A stretch of 40,473 nt of DNA from Algoriphagus sp. (GTDB taxonomy: Bacteria > Bacteroidota > Bacteroidia > Cytophagales > Cyclobacteriaceae), in contig NZ_JAQWXX010000023.1 in the NCBI RefSeq assembly GCF_029254265.1, positions 1 to 40,473 of the forward strand, in the 5' to 3' direction. The notes under the pieces were generated by a model that searched no databases, was not told the origin of the DNA, and saw nothing but the letters and a program-made list of their open reading frames with translations. The position numbers were made by a program, and so were the translations under genes. Within the stretch, counting starts at the first letter, position 1. Every line of letters starts with the position of its first letter. This document shows positions 17,300 through 25,645 of the stretch, one piece after another.

Positions 17300-17758
17300 A
17301 TGAAAAATCTACTCAAACTCAGCCTTTCCTTTGTTATTATGCTTTTCTTATCAAGCTGTGACAGTGGCTCAATGAAAGACGCAGACAAGATGAAACCTGC
17401 CGACCAAGTCGAAGTGACAGGACCCGTGACCGTTTTAAAAACAGGAACTTTAACCGCTCAAAGTAGCACTAATACCAAAGGAATGGTTCAAGTAGTCACT
17501 AATGCAGAAGGGAAATACTTTGTACGACTTACAGAGGATTTCACCACCAAATTCAGCACAGGGACTGTAACAGTATATTTATCCACTTCCGATAGACTTC
17601 AGCTTTCCGCTTCAGGATCATTTCAATTAGTATCTATTGTAGGAAAAGCAGGAGAGCATTTCTTTCCGTTGTCCAGCGCCCCTGATGGCAAGTTCACCCA
17701 TGGAATAATTTGGTGTGGGGCAGCGGCAATTCCTTTTGGTTTTGCTCCATTGAATTAA
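17300..17758 (+). CDS. DM13-domain lipoprotein, copy 2
   Basis: A 152-residue lipoprotein with lipobox LSSC-D (Cys20). The domain follows the same plan as the copy at 15226: TVLKTGTLTAQSSTNTKG, GKYFVRLTEDFTTKFSTGTVTVYLS, GEHFFPLSSAPDGKFTH and the signature IIWCGAAAIPFGFAPL with the conserved cysteine. The two copies are clearly diverged, so the duplication is old or they were kept for different partners. A strong bidirectional terminator follows, then the att site of the integrated element. Confidence 0.85.
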   Translation: MKNLLKLSLSFVIMLFLSSCDSGSMKDADKMKPADQVEVTGPVTVLKTGTLTAQSSTNTKGMVQVVTNAEGKYFVRLTEDFTTKFSTGTVTVYLSTSDRLQLSASGSFQLVSIVGKAGEHFFPLSSAPDGKFTHGIIWCGAAAIPFGFAPLN

Positions 17759-17777
17759 GCCTTAACATCAATTAAAA

Positions 17778-17871
<94 letters not shown>

Positions 17872-17985
17872 TTTAATACTTTATTGATAGTATAGAAATA
17901 CTTTGTTTTCCTTCTTAAAGCCACAATTTAAGAATTAAAGATCACTTTTTGATACTTGTTTATTTTGTGATATTTTGTAGTTCTG

Positions 17986-18005
17986 TATGCAAATTGTAAG
18001 CAAAT
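17986..18005 (+). repeat. Possible integrase arm site, left
   Basis: A 20-base stretch matching 25646-25665 in the same orientation at 17 of 20 positions (shared core GCAAATTGTA). Each copy lies within about 130 bases of an att core. Their position suggests arm-type sites bound by the recombinase or excisionase, but this is inference. Confidence 0.4.
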
Positions 18006-18033
18006 GATTTATCTTGCATACAAAGCACTAAGA

Positions 18034-19281
18034 ATGGAAAAGATTTTTGTTTCAATAACTCTTGATAAAAGGCGAATTAAGAAAAACGGAAAATTCCCCG
18101 TTAAGCTTCAAGTGTTCCAGCCAGAACCCAGAAAGCAAAAGCTTTACAGCACTATTTTTGAATTTCAAGAAAAGGAATTTCAGAGCATTTGGGAAACCCG
18201 AAAGCCAAGAGAGGATCATAAGCAAGCAAGAAAAAAGCTTGAAGCATTGGAAACAAAAGCCTCTAAAATTGCGGAATCCTTAGAACCCTTCAGCTTTGAA
18301 GCCTTTGAAGAAAAGTTCTTCAATACTTCAAAGGGCGACTACAAAAACGCCTTCTATATTTTTGATGAAATTGAAAAACAGAAATTAGAAAATGGGGCTA
18401 TTTCAACAGCTGAAAAATATAGGCTTGCCAAAACTTCCCTTCAAAATTATCTAAAGCATAAAAAGCAAGATTCAGAGAACTTAACCTTTGATAAAATCAC
18501 AGTTCAATTTCTTGAATCTTACCAGAGTTATTCGGAGAATATGAAAAACCTTTCCGCTGCGACAATCGGGATTTATTTGCGAAATCTTAGGGCTGTTTAT
18601 CGAATAGGAATTAAAAATGGAACTGCAAGCCTAGACCGTTACCCATTTTTTAAAGATGGCTACAAAATCCCAACCAGCAAGAAAGTAAATAAGGCTTTGA
18701 CTGAATCCCAATTGAAGCAGCTTTGGGAGACAGAACCCCTTACACCCGTACAGGCAAGGGCAAAGGATTTTTGGTTTTTTTCCTATTTCACTTTTGGGAT
18801 GAATACCCGTGATGTATGTGAACTGAAACACAGTTCTATTGACAGCGATTCTATCCAATACATACGCGCAAAGACCAAAAACACCAAAAAGGAACGTAGC
18901 ATCAAACAAGTACCCTTGACCAATTCAATAAAACAAATAATTGAAAGGCGAAAAAAACCTGAATCCCCATACCTTTTTGGTATTCTGGACGAAAAAGAGA
19001 ATCCAACCCAAAGGCATGAAAAAATTAGAAACTTCAATAAGGTTATAAACCAACATTTTAGAGCATTTGCCAAAGTCGCTGGAATAGATGCCAGCTTTGC
19101 CGATCAGATAGGCACTTACCATGCTAGACACAGTTTCACAACTGTTTCTATTCGAAAGGGGAAATCCATTGCTTTGATTTCTGAAATACTCCACGATGGC
19201 AATTTAAAGGTGACAGAAAATTATATCAACAGCTTTCCCAAAGAAGCATTTAAGGAATTAAGCAACGATTTAGAATTTTAA
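18034..19281 (+). CDS. Tyrosine recombinase (integrase) of the element
   Basis: A 415-residue recombinase from the ATG at 18034; an ATG at 18004 would add 10 residues. The N-terminal arm-binding domain (IFVSITLDKRRIKKNG) and a SAM-like core-binding domain precede a C-terminal catalytic domain. Catalytic residues, numbered from the longer start, are Arg269 (NTRDVCELK), His373/Arg375 (TYHARHSF), His397 (ILHDGN) and the nucleophile Tyr407 (TENYINSF). The family exchanges strands between att sites. Close to attL, as expected. Appears intact. Confidence 0.92.
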   Translation: MEKIFVSITLDKRRIKKNGKFPVKLQVFQPEPRKQKLYSTIFEFQEKEFQSIWETRKPREDHKQARKKLEALETKASKIAESLEPFSFEAFEEKFFNTSKGDYKNAFYIFDEIEKQKLENGAISTAEKYRLAKTSLQNYLKHKKQDSENLTFDKITVQFLESYQSYSENMKNLSAATIGIYLRNLRAVYRIGIKNGTASLDRYPFFKDGYKIPTSKKVNKALTESQLKQLWETEPLTPVQARAKDFWFFSYFTFGMNTRDVCELKHSSIDSDSIQYIRAKTKNTKKERSIKQVPLTNSIKQIIERRKKPESPYLFGILDEKENPTQRHEKIRNFNKVINQHFRAFAKVAGIDASFADQIGTYHARHSFTTVSIRKGKSIALISEILHDGNLKVTENYINSFPKEAFKELSNDLEF

Positions 19282-19294
19282 TTGGATTCGGAAA

Positions 19295-20266
19295 ATGATA
19301 CCATACAAAATCAAAACTCTATTTGAATTTATTGAATACCTCAATTCCAATATTGACAACTTTAATCAATATGAATCTGTATTGAATGAAGCCCGTTTTT
19401 TGAAAAGGGAAAAAGGCAAGTTAAAGCCAGATCTGAATTTTTCTGACAAAATGAAGTCAGATGAACTTCAGGAAGGGATTATTGAAAAATTTGAAGTAAT
19501 AAAGGAAAATATCATTATTCCGATAATAAATAAATCCATTGAACTTGATATTTGCGACTTCAACAACGAAAGGGAAAAACTAACTGGGAGTTGGCGAAAT
19601 AAATATCACAGTGAAATCCATGATTTAAAGAAAAACTTCAATCGTGAAGATTTGTCTGATCTCTTTTCTTTCAAAAAGAAATACCTTGATTTTAGGATAA
19701 AAACAAAAGGTGAAACTTACTTGGGTTTGGATTTTTTCTTTGGGGATTTGGACGATGTAACAAAGGATTTATTTGATTTTTTCAAAGTAACTGATTTCAA
19801 TGAATTTGAAAAATTCGAAGAAAAAGCCATTAAGGCAAGTAATATTCAGGAAGTTGGAAAGCTATTTCAGCAAGGAGCAAAGAAAATAACTTTACCGATT
19901 GACTTTCTAAATCCTTCAACTATTCAACAAGAAATCAAAAATGATGCGCTGGAACCTTATTCACTTGAAAAGGAAAAACTGAACGACTTAATTACCCATG
20001 TAAAAAGCATTGAAATAGTGAAGGGTATTAAAACCCAATACAAGAACATAAAAGGCAAGCGGTTAAAGTTGTTATTGATGGCTTTGCAGGATCTTAACCT
20101 ATTACCCAAAGAAAGGATTGCCCAAAAATTTTATAACTGTTGCAAGGAAGAGTTTGGTTGGAATATAGCAAGTTACCCAGCGATGAATGATTATAAATTC
20201 AATGATACGATTGATAAAAATGAATTGGAAAGTATGAAAAAGTACATTGAAACATTAACAAGATAA
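19295..20266 (+). CDS. Hypothetical protein of the element
   Basis: A 323-residue soluble, charged, helical protein with no signal peptide or membrane segment. Visible landmarks are KEKGKLKPDLNF, a GLDFFFGDLDD segment, and a C-terminal KRLKLLLMALQDLNLLPKER followed by KFYNCCKEEFGWNIASYP. I do not recognise a family. It lies 13 bases after the integrase gene and so is probably co-transcribed. Integrase-proximal genes in such elements often encode regulators or cargo. Confidence 0.7.
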   Translation: MIPYKIKTLFEFIEYLNSNIDNFNQYESVLNEARFLKREKGKLKPDLNFSDKMKSDELQEGIIEKFEVIKENIIIPIINKSIELDICDFNNEREKLTGSWRNKYHSEIHDLKKNFNREDLSDLFSFKKKYLDFRIKTKGETYLGLDFFFGDLDDVTKDLFDFFKVTDFNEFEKFEEKAIKASNIQEVGKLFQQGAKKITLPIDFLNPSTIQQEIKNDALEPYSLEKEKLNDLITHVKSIEIVKGIKTQYKNIKGKRLKLLLMALQDLNLLPKERIAQKFYNCCKEEFGWNIASYPAMNDYKFNDTIDKNELESMKKYIETLTR

Positions 20267-20389
20267 AAGAAACCACTTGCACAAACTTGTATTTACTTGT
20301 ATTCAAGTTTATACAACTGAATATCAATAAGTTATAACAATAAAGCGTGATAAATTTACAGCGGTAAGTATTTTAAAACTGTTGTAAAA
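20267..20389. promoter_or_regulatory. Control region before the excisionase-like gene
   Basis: This AT-rich gap has ACTTGT twice, ten bases apart (20285-20290 and 20295-20300), and the dyad ACTTG-TATT-CAAGT at 20295-20308. These are candidate operator or excision sites for the HTH protein that follows. I see no full TTG-N19-TAnnTTTG promoter. Confidence 0.4.
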
Positions 20390-20734
20390 ATGTATCAAGA
20401 ATTAACCTTCGACCAATTACCCAAAGCGGTAACGATGCTAACAAATGAAGTTAGCGAATTGAAACGCCTGTTGTTAGAAAAGCAGGCTGAACCCTCCACC
20501 CAGCCCAATGATAAGCCGCTATCCATAAGCGAGGCAGCGGAGTTTCTGAACTTATCAGTCCCAACCCTTTATAGCAAAGTTTCGCGCGGTCAACTGCCCG
20601 TAATGAAGCGAGGCAAGCGGTTGTATTTCTCATTGCCCGAATTAAAGGATTATCTGAAGGCTGGGCGTAAAAAGTCTAATGCTGAGATAGAGGCTGAAGC
20701 AGATCAGTATTTAATCAAATCAAAAAAAGGCTGA
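20390..20734 (+). CDS. Excisionase-like helix-turn-helix protein
   Basis: A 114-residue protein. An N-terminal coiled segment (VTMLTNEVSELKRLLLEKQ) precedes a MerR/excisionase-type winged HTH at about residues 44-90: LSISEAAEFLNLSVPTLYSK, then GQLPVMKRGKRLYFSLPELKDYL. Proteins of this kind direct excision and regulate integrase genes in many integrative elements. It starts the right-hand operon and is followed by the next gene after 3 bases. Intact. Confidence 0.85.
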   Translation: MYQELTFDQLPKAVTMLTNEVSELKRLLLEKQAEPSTQPNDKPLSISEAAEFLNLSVPTLYSKVSRGQLPVMKRGKRLYFSLPELKDYLKAGRKKSNAEIEAEADQYLIKSKKG

Positions 20735-20737
20735 ATC

Positions 20738-21145
20738 ATGGAGACGAACCAAAGAAACAGCCTTAAAGTATTTTTGCAAGAGAGACAGGTACAAGGTAAG
20801 AAATTTACTATTGCATTAATAGTAAACAGCATAGAAAAAGGGACTGGAATTAGGCTTCCAGAATTAAAGAAAACCTATTCTGAGGACACCCTTTTTCAAA
20901 TTTCACTACATCATGTTACCACCACAAAGAAAGCCCTTTGTACTGCTTTAAATATCCCCGTGGAGGCAGGTTGCAGGTATAAAAGAAGCTTAGAAAAGGA
21001 AGGGAAACTAGTTCAGTCAATTGATGAATTCATTTGCCCAATTACCAAGCATCCTGCACATCTAATTAGCACAAATCCGAATGAATTTGAAAGCCTATTA
21101 AAATCTAATTCCAACCAATTAAATCTATTTCGGAATGGGAGCTAA
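20738..21145 (+). CDS. Hypothetical protein, operon with RepA-like gene
   Basis: A 135-residue soluble protein with a helical middle (HHVTTTKKALCTALNIPVEAGCRYKRSLEKEGKLV) that looks like a winged-helix DNA-binding fold, then DEFICPITKHPAHLISTNP. No family is assigned with confidence. It begins 3 bases after the excisionase-like gene and overlaps the RepA-like gene by 11 bases, so it is part of the replication operon and could be a replication or copy-control factor. Confidence 0.7.
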   Translation: METNQRNSLKVFLQERQVQGKKFTIALIVNSIEKGTGIRLPELKKTYSEDTLFQISLHHVTTTKKALCTALNIPVEAGCRYKRSLEKEGKLVQSIDEFICPITKHPAHLISTNPNEFESLLKSNSNQLNLFRNGS

Positions 21146-22190
21146 AAAATTAAATCCAGTATTTAAAAGCTTAAACCCTGAAGAAATTTTAAATCACAAT
21201 AAAGAGCTTGAAAATCATTTGAAATCATTTGGGCTTTTCGATGTGAAAAATGGAAATGAATGGATTGAGCAGGCAAAAGGCAGACCTGTTCCAAAGATGC
21301 TTTTTAGTGAATTTTGGCATGAAAACGAACTTTGCATTCTGTTTGCAGATACCAATTTGGGAAAGTCAATTCTTGCCGTACAGATTGCAGACAGCATAAG
21401 TAAGGGCGAAGCGATCCAAGGTTTCAAGCTTGAAGGTGAAGCGCAAAAGGTTCTATACTTTGATTTTGAACTTTCGGACAAACAGTTTGAAAACAGGTAT
21501 TCAGAGAATTTTGAAAACCATTACCAATGGAAGGGAAATTTTTTGAGGGTTGAGATTAACCCAAATGCAGAATTACCGGAACACCAACCGTTTGAAGATT
21601 ACCTGAATGAATCTTTAGAAAAGACAATAATTCAAACAGGCGCTAAGATTTTAATCATTGACAATCTTACCTATTTGAAAAACGAGACCGAAAAGGCAAA
21701 AGACGCGCTGCCATTAATGAAGCACCTGAAGGCATTAAAAAGTAAATACGGACTTTCAATTTTAGCCCTTGCTCACACACCTAAACGCGACCTGACAAAA
21801 CCGATAACCAGAAACGATTTATCAGGTAGTAAGATGCTGATAAATTTCATTGACAGTTCTTTTTCAATTGGTGAAAGTCACAGCGATAAGCATTTGAGAT
21901 ACATTAAGCAGATCAAAGAAAGGCATACTGAAAAGATATACGATTCAGAAAATGTAATTGTCTGCCAAGTTCATAAGCCTTTCAATTTCCTTCAGTTTGA
22001 ATTTGTTGGCTATGGAACTGAACGAGAACACTTGAAGGAACTCACAGAAAAAGACAGGGAAAGCCGAATTTCAGAGGCATTGGAACTCAAAAAACAAAAC
22101 GTCTCCAATGTTCAAATTGCCAAGCAGTTAGGTGTTTCTGAAGGAGCAATTCGAAAGTGGATTAAAAAAGGTATTGAAAATGGAAAATAA
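21135..22190 (+). CDS. RepA-type AAA ATPase (helicase-like)
   Basis: A 351-residue protein of the RecA-fold RepA/AAA_25 type. Walker A-like ADTNLGKS at residues 71-78 with Lys77, Walker B KILIIDNLTYL near residue 180, and the LSILALAHTPKRD sensor segment. A C-terminal helix-turn-helix (NVSNVQIAKQLGVSEGAIRKW) follows. Such proteins act as replicative helicases or loaders in plasmids and integrative elements. Followed, with an 11-base overlap, by a primase-like gene. Intact. Confidence 0.85.
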   Translation: MGAKKLNPVFKSLNPEEILNHNKELENHLKSFGLFDVKNGNEWIEQAKGRPVPKMLFSEFWHENELCILFADTNLGKSILAVQIADSISKGEAIQGFKLEGEAQKVLYFDFELSDKQFENRYSENFENHYQWKGNFLRVEINPNAELPEHQPFEDYLNESLEKTIIQTGAKILIIDNLTYLKNETEKAKDALPLMKHLKALKSKYGLSILALAHTPKRDLTKPITRNDLSGSKMLINFIDSSFSIGESHSDKHLRYIKQIKERHTEKIYDSENVIVCQVHKPFNFLQFEFVGYGTEREHLKELTEKDRESRISEALELKKQNVSNVQIAKQLGVSEGAIRKWIKKGIENGK

Positions 22191-23634
22191 AAATGTAAGC
22201 CTCGTACCAATCGTACCAATCGTACACAGTACGAACAGTACGAGACGTACGAGAGAATTCAGATACCATTTCGACAAAAGCAGTAAAAAAATCCTTTGTC
22301 CTGACTGCCAGAAAAAAACCTTTGTCCGGTATGTGGATTCAGAAAAGAACTACCTGCCAGAGCAGTACGGGCGCTGCGACCGTGAAAGCAATTGCGGGTA
22401 TTACCAAAAGCCTCCACTTGAAACCAAATGCCTGTTTGTTTCTTTTGAATCAATTTCTGAAAAGAGCAATAAGGCTTTCCAGATCCAACAAGATTCAAAG
22501 ACTTACTACCTGCCAGAAAAAACGGTTTTCGAGATCCAACCTGCGGGCGCGTATGTGGCAGAATATTTCCTTCAGAATAATGCAAGCGCCCCAAATCACC
22601 TTGGAACGGATTGCAAATATTTCACACCCGAAGGAAAAGCAACAGCGGTTCTGCTCAAGCCAAAAGACCAGAAAAAACCAGAACAGGTATTTATTCCAAT
22701 GGAGGTTTTTGAACAGACCTTGCAGCTGGAGCGGTACGAATTGAACGTGTTTCTTCAAAGCCTACTTTCCCGCGTGCCTTATCCTTTGGATCCTTCAGAA
22801 GTGGAAAGAATTGTTTCCCTATACTATTTGGGAACCATTGCCAGAGGTGAACGGATTGGCGCGGTAACGTTCCCGTTTATTGATTCAGTCGGTAATGTGC
22901 GAGCGGTTCAGGTGAAGCAATTTGATGAAATGAATCACACCGTTTCAACTGATTTTCTTCACTCGATTATTTCCCGCAATGCCTCCACCAAGCCAGATTG
23001 GTTGGAAGCTTACCAGAACCAAGAAACAAAGGTTTCCTGCCTGTTTGGTGAACACCTATTGCCAATATACCACAACAATCCTGTTGCCCTTGTAGAGGCA
23101 CCAAAAACAGCTATTTACGGGGCGTTGTATTTCGGGCTGCCAGAATCCCAGACAGATTGGCTTTGGTTGGCAGTCTATAATTTGAGCAGCTTGAATTTAG
23201 AGCGATGCAGGGTTTTGAAAGGCAGATCCGTTTTTCTATTTCCTGACCTTTCTAAGGATGGCAAAGCCTTTCAGTCTTGGAGCGATAAGGCAGAGCAATT
23301 TGAACACCTGTTGCCAAATACGCGATTTATTGTTTCCGATTTATTGGAGCGTGCAGCAACAGAACAACAGCGATTGGCAGGGCTTGACCTTGCAGACTAT
23401 TTAATCCAACAGGATTGGCGAAAATTTAGAAACCAGACTTCAGAAGAAAATGAAATCGAACGAATTGAACGACTTAAAAAGGAGATTAGAGAAACGGAAA
23501 GCGCAACTTTTGAGATTTGGAGAAAAATTGGATTGGTACGAAACCAAATTAGAAATCACCAAATTCCAGAAGCAGAGGAACGCGGAAATACAGAACTTCT
23601 TAGAGAATATCGGAAAGTTCACGGGTACCCTTAA
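22180..23634 (+). CDS. Primase-like protein with N-terminal zinc finger
   Basis: A 484-residue protein from the ATG at 22180, which overlaps the RepA-like stop; a longer frame starts at 22132. After a short low-complexity start there is a zinc-finger-like CPDC...CDRESNC cluster (about residues 42-71) typical of DNA primases. A Toprim-like part follows (VALVEAPKTAIYGALY, and a later DLSKDGKAFQSW). The C-terminal 80 residues are a coiled coil. With the RepA-like ATPase it would form the replication module. The first codons also carry a symmetric hexamer array (22202-22252), so the repetitive start may be shaped by a DNA function. Confidence 0.8.
   Translation: MENKNVSLVPIVPIVHSTNSTRRTREFRYHFDKSSKKILCPDCQKKTFVRYVDSEKNYLPEQYGRCDRESNCGYYQKPPLETKCLFVSFESISEKSNKAFQIQQDSKTYYLPEKTVFEIQPAGAYVAEYFLQNNASAPNHLGTDCKYFTPEGKATAVLLKPKDQKKPEQVFIPMEVFEQTLQLERYELNVFLQSLLSRVPYPLDPSEVERIVSLYYLGTIARGERIGAVTFPFIDSVGNVRAVQVKQFDEMNHTVSTDFLHSIISRNASTKPDWLEAYQNQETKVSCLFGEHLLPIYHNNPVALVEAPKTAIYGALYFGLPESQTDWLWLAVYNLSSLNLERCRVLKGRSVFLFPDLSKDGKAFQSWSDKAEQFEHLLPNTRFIVSDLLERAATEQQRLAGLDLADYLIQQDWRKFRNQTSEENEIERIERLKKEIRETESATFEIWRKIGLVRNQIRNHQIPEAEERGNTELLREYRKVHGYP
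22202..22252. repeat. Mirror-symmetric array of six TCGTAC/GTACGA hexamers
   Basis: TCGTAC occurs at 22202, 22211 and 22220, and its complement GTACGA at 22229, 22238 and 22247. Within each triplet the period is exactly 9 bases. The two triplets mirror each other around ACA at 22226-22228. All six hexamers are perfect while the 3-base spacers vary. The array lies in the primase coding start. It could be a replication origin, operator or hairpin-forming site. Isolated GTACGA copies occur at 22734 and 23536. Confidence 0.75.
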
Positions 23635-23680
23635 TTGAAAAAATAGACCAATACGCGCGCGAAAGAAACCAGATAATAAG

Positions 23681-23887
23681 ATGAAAACACAAAATCCAAT
23701 CCTTACCAACTCATTAAGAGATACCTTGAAAGAAGTAATGCAGACAGAGATTCAGAAGCTGCCAGAACTGTTGGAAAAGTTACCACCAAGCGAACGCCTG
23801 AACGTACTATGCAAATTGATGCCCTTTGTATTTCCAAAGGTGGAGGCAGTACACTCAAAAGAAGGTGAGCCTTTGACATGGGATTAA
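23681..23887 (+). CDS. Small hypothetical protein of the element
   Basis: A 68-residue helical protein, MKTQNPILTNSLRD at its start, then KLPELLEKLPPSERLNVLCKLMPFVFPKVEAVHSKEGEP. The pattern of a helix, LPP-ER and a terminal LMPFVFPKVE is regular enough to suggest a real small gene, possibly of a family seen near element or phage genes, but I cannot name it. It lies 46 bases after the primase-like gene, in the same direction. Confidence 0.6.
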   Translation: MKTQNPILTNSLRDTLKEVMQTEIQKLPELLEKLPPSERLNVLCKLMPFVFPKVEAVHSKEGEPLTWD

Positions 23888-23931
23888 TAGAAGTTTGTTA
23901 ATTATTTAGGTTTCACAAGAAGAAATTAACC

Positions 23932-24516
23932 ATGCCAAAACCTCATACATTCCCAACCCTATACGATGAAGCGTTTCAAATCAGTATTGCCAAACTCAAA
24001 GAATGGGGCTACCTCCACCCCTATCTTATTAAAAGTGGTACAATTACTTGGAGCAGGAACGGAAACAAAACAGGTAGTATTTCAATAAGAGTAAACACCT
24101 ACAAAGAGGAGCATTACATTGAACTAGATTACAAATACAATGATACACCTCGAACTTATAAAGTAAGATTGGTTTCTATACCATCGAATTTAGGCAAAGG
24201 GGTTAATTGGTATTTTCTTTGCCCTGAAACACACAAACGTTGCCGTAAATTGTATTCAATAGGCGGTTACTTTCTACACCGTGAAGCGTTCAAGGGTTGT
24301 ATGTATGAAACACAAACCCAAAGTAAGAGGCAAAGACAACTGGGTAAAACATTAGGGGTATATTTCAAGACAGATGACCTTTACAGCCAACTATTCCAAA
24401 AGCACTTTAAAAAAACTTATGCAGGAAAGCTTACTAAAAGGTATTTGAAGCTATCCAAAGAAATAAGGGAGGCTGAAAAGATCAATTTTCGAGATATTGA
24501 AAAACTTTGCTTTTAA
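23932..24516 (+). CDS. Hypothetical protein of the element, Cys/His-rich centre
   Basis: A 194-residue soluble protein. A beta-rich half (GTITWSRNGNKTGSISIRV, EEHYIELDYKYNDTPRTYKVRL) precedes WYFLCPETHKRCRKLYSIGGYFLHREAFKGCMYETQ, which has a possible metal-binding CPxTxxRC pattern, and a helical basic tail. The pattern WyFxCPxxxxRCRKLY is typical of small uncharacterised element and phage proteins. Function unknown. There is no relaxase motif. Confidence 0.7.
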   Translation: MPKPHTFPTLYDEAFQISIAKLKEWGYLHPYLIKSGTITWSRNGNKTGSISIRVNTYKEEHYIELDYKYNDTPRTYKVRLVSIPSNLGKGVNWYFLCPETHKRCRKLYSIGGYFLHREAFKGCMYETQTQSKRQRQLGKTLGVYFKTDDLYSQLFQKHFKKTYAGKLTKRYLKLSKEIREAEKINFRDIEKLCF

Positions 24517-24523
24517 AACATTC

Positions 24524-24531
24524 TAAGTTTG
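24524..24531 (+). promoter_or_regulatory. Candidate -7 box for the SAP-domain gene
   Basis: TAAGTTTG matches the Bacteroidota -7 consensus TAnnTTTG, 28 bases before the start codon at 24560. The nearest TTG triplets give spacers of about 14 or 24 bases instead of 19-21, so the -33 element is weak or absent. Confidence 0.4.
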
Positions 24532-24559
24532 TACTTTTAATTAATCAAACTAATAAACC

Positions 24560-25636
24560 ATGTCTTTTTTTGGAAAAATATTAGGCTACTTAAACCCAAA
24601 AAATCAACCAAACGGTATAATAGCATTACCTGAGGATTTCCCTCAATTCAATTACCAAATAGAGTTTTTAAAAAGGCTAAATAAAACACCTTCATCTAAA
24701 TTATTTGGAGAAAACACCTATTGGGAAGGGAGATTTACTGAATTATTGGGAGATTTAACTGTAATTATCAAGAAATTTCATAAAGAAAACCTTCTTGAAA
24801 TTTCTTTAAAAGAAGAAAGTCTGACCATTAAACAATTAAAGGAAATTCTAAGAGAGAACAACCTTCCTTTGGCAGGAAATAAAGAAATTTTGGCATTAAG
24901 AGTAAAAGACCAAGTACAAAATAAGTCCTACCTAAAAGGAATTGATTCGTTTTTTAAGGTAACTCGTCTAGGAGAAAATCAAATCAATTCCTACTTAGAA
25001 AAATTTGAAAGTGATTATGTCGATTTTTTAAAAAATCAAGCTGATATATTTACTTCTGGAAATTTCAGCAAGCTTGAAAAAAACCATTTTTTGCTAGATC
25101 AAGCTCATCCAGACCAAAGAAGCTTAGGCGCTAATTTTGATGAATTTACAACACGAACCAAAAGTATTTTAAATCAAATAGCATCTAGGTCGAATTTCTA
25201 TTTTGATTGGAAAATGACAGATCAAGAAAGGCAGAAAATCAAAGCAGCGTTAGCAATTAGAGCAATTATTTTTTCAAACAATGAAAGATTCATTTCAAAG
25301 TATTTGGGAATCATTGACTTTTCTGAATTCAAAAAATTTTTAAATCAGTCAAACTTAGATTCAGATAGCTTATCCGAGTTTGAAATCATTGATTACTTTT
25401 TAAAATATGAATTCCAATTCCTTTGGAACAATTGTAAAATCAAAGAATTAAAAAAATTATTGGAAAAAGAACCTTCGATAAGGAGTATTGCAGGAATACA
25501 AATCATCAATGAGGGATGCAAATGCCAAGAAACATTTGGAGAAGAAAAGTTTAAAAGATTGGAAAATAATATAATTCCAAAATTACCTAGACACGCAACA
25601 TGTACTTGTTTTTATAATGGGTTTTATGAGGAATAA
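24560..25636 (+). CDS. SAP-domain protein with C-terminal Cys cluster, element cargo
   Basis: A 358-residue soluble protein. A SAP-type DNA-binding helix-extended-helix lies at about residues 86-120 (LTIKQLKEILRENNLPLAGNKEILALRVK). A helical middle follows. The C-terminus has CKC near residue 327 and RHATCTCFY near 345-353, a possible metal site. No catalytic motif recognised. It has its own possible promoter, is the last gene before attR and is separated from the replication genes, which fits a cargo gene, perhaps for defence, but nothing in the sequence proves that. Confidence 0.7.
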   Translation: MSFFGKILGYLNPKNQPNGIIALPEDFPQFNYQIEFLKRLNKTPSSKLFGENTYWEGRFTELLGDLTVIIKKFHKENLLEISLKEESLTIKQLKEILRENNLPLAGNKEILALRVKDQVQNKSYLKGIDSFFKVTRLGENQINSYLEKFESDYVDFLKNQADIFTSGNFSKLEKNHFLLDQAHPDQRSLGANFDEFTTRTKSILNQIASRSNFYFDWKMTDQERQKIKAALAIRAIIFSNNERFISKYLGIIDFSEFKKFLNQSNLDSDSLSEFEIIDYFLKYEFQFLWNNCKIKELKKLLEKEPSIRSIAGIQIINEGCKCQETFGEEKFKRLENNIIPKLPRHATCTCFYNGFYEE

Positions 25637-25645
25637 ATCATTTTA

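Noticed and set aside
23450..23638. Lysine-rich 62-codon frame overlapping the primase-like gene end
   Set aside because: It is an out-of-frame reading of a coiled-coil coding stretch; such purine-rich sequence gives lysine/glutamate-rich frames by chance.
23932..24516. Relaxase or mobilisation protein of the element
   Set aside because: No HUH or catalytic tyrosine motif; the cysteine/histidine centre resembles small uncharacterised element proteins instead.
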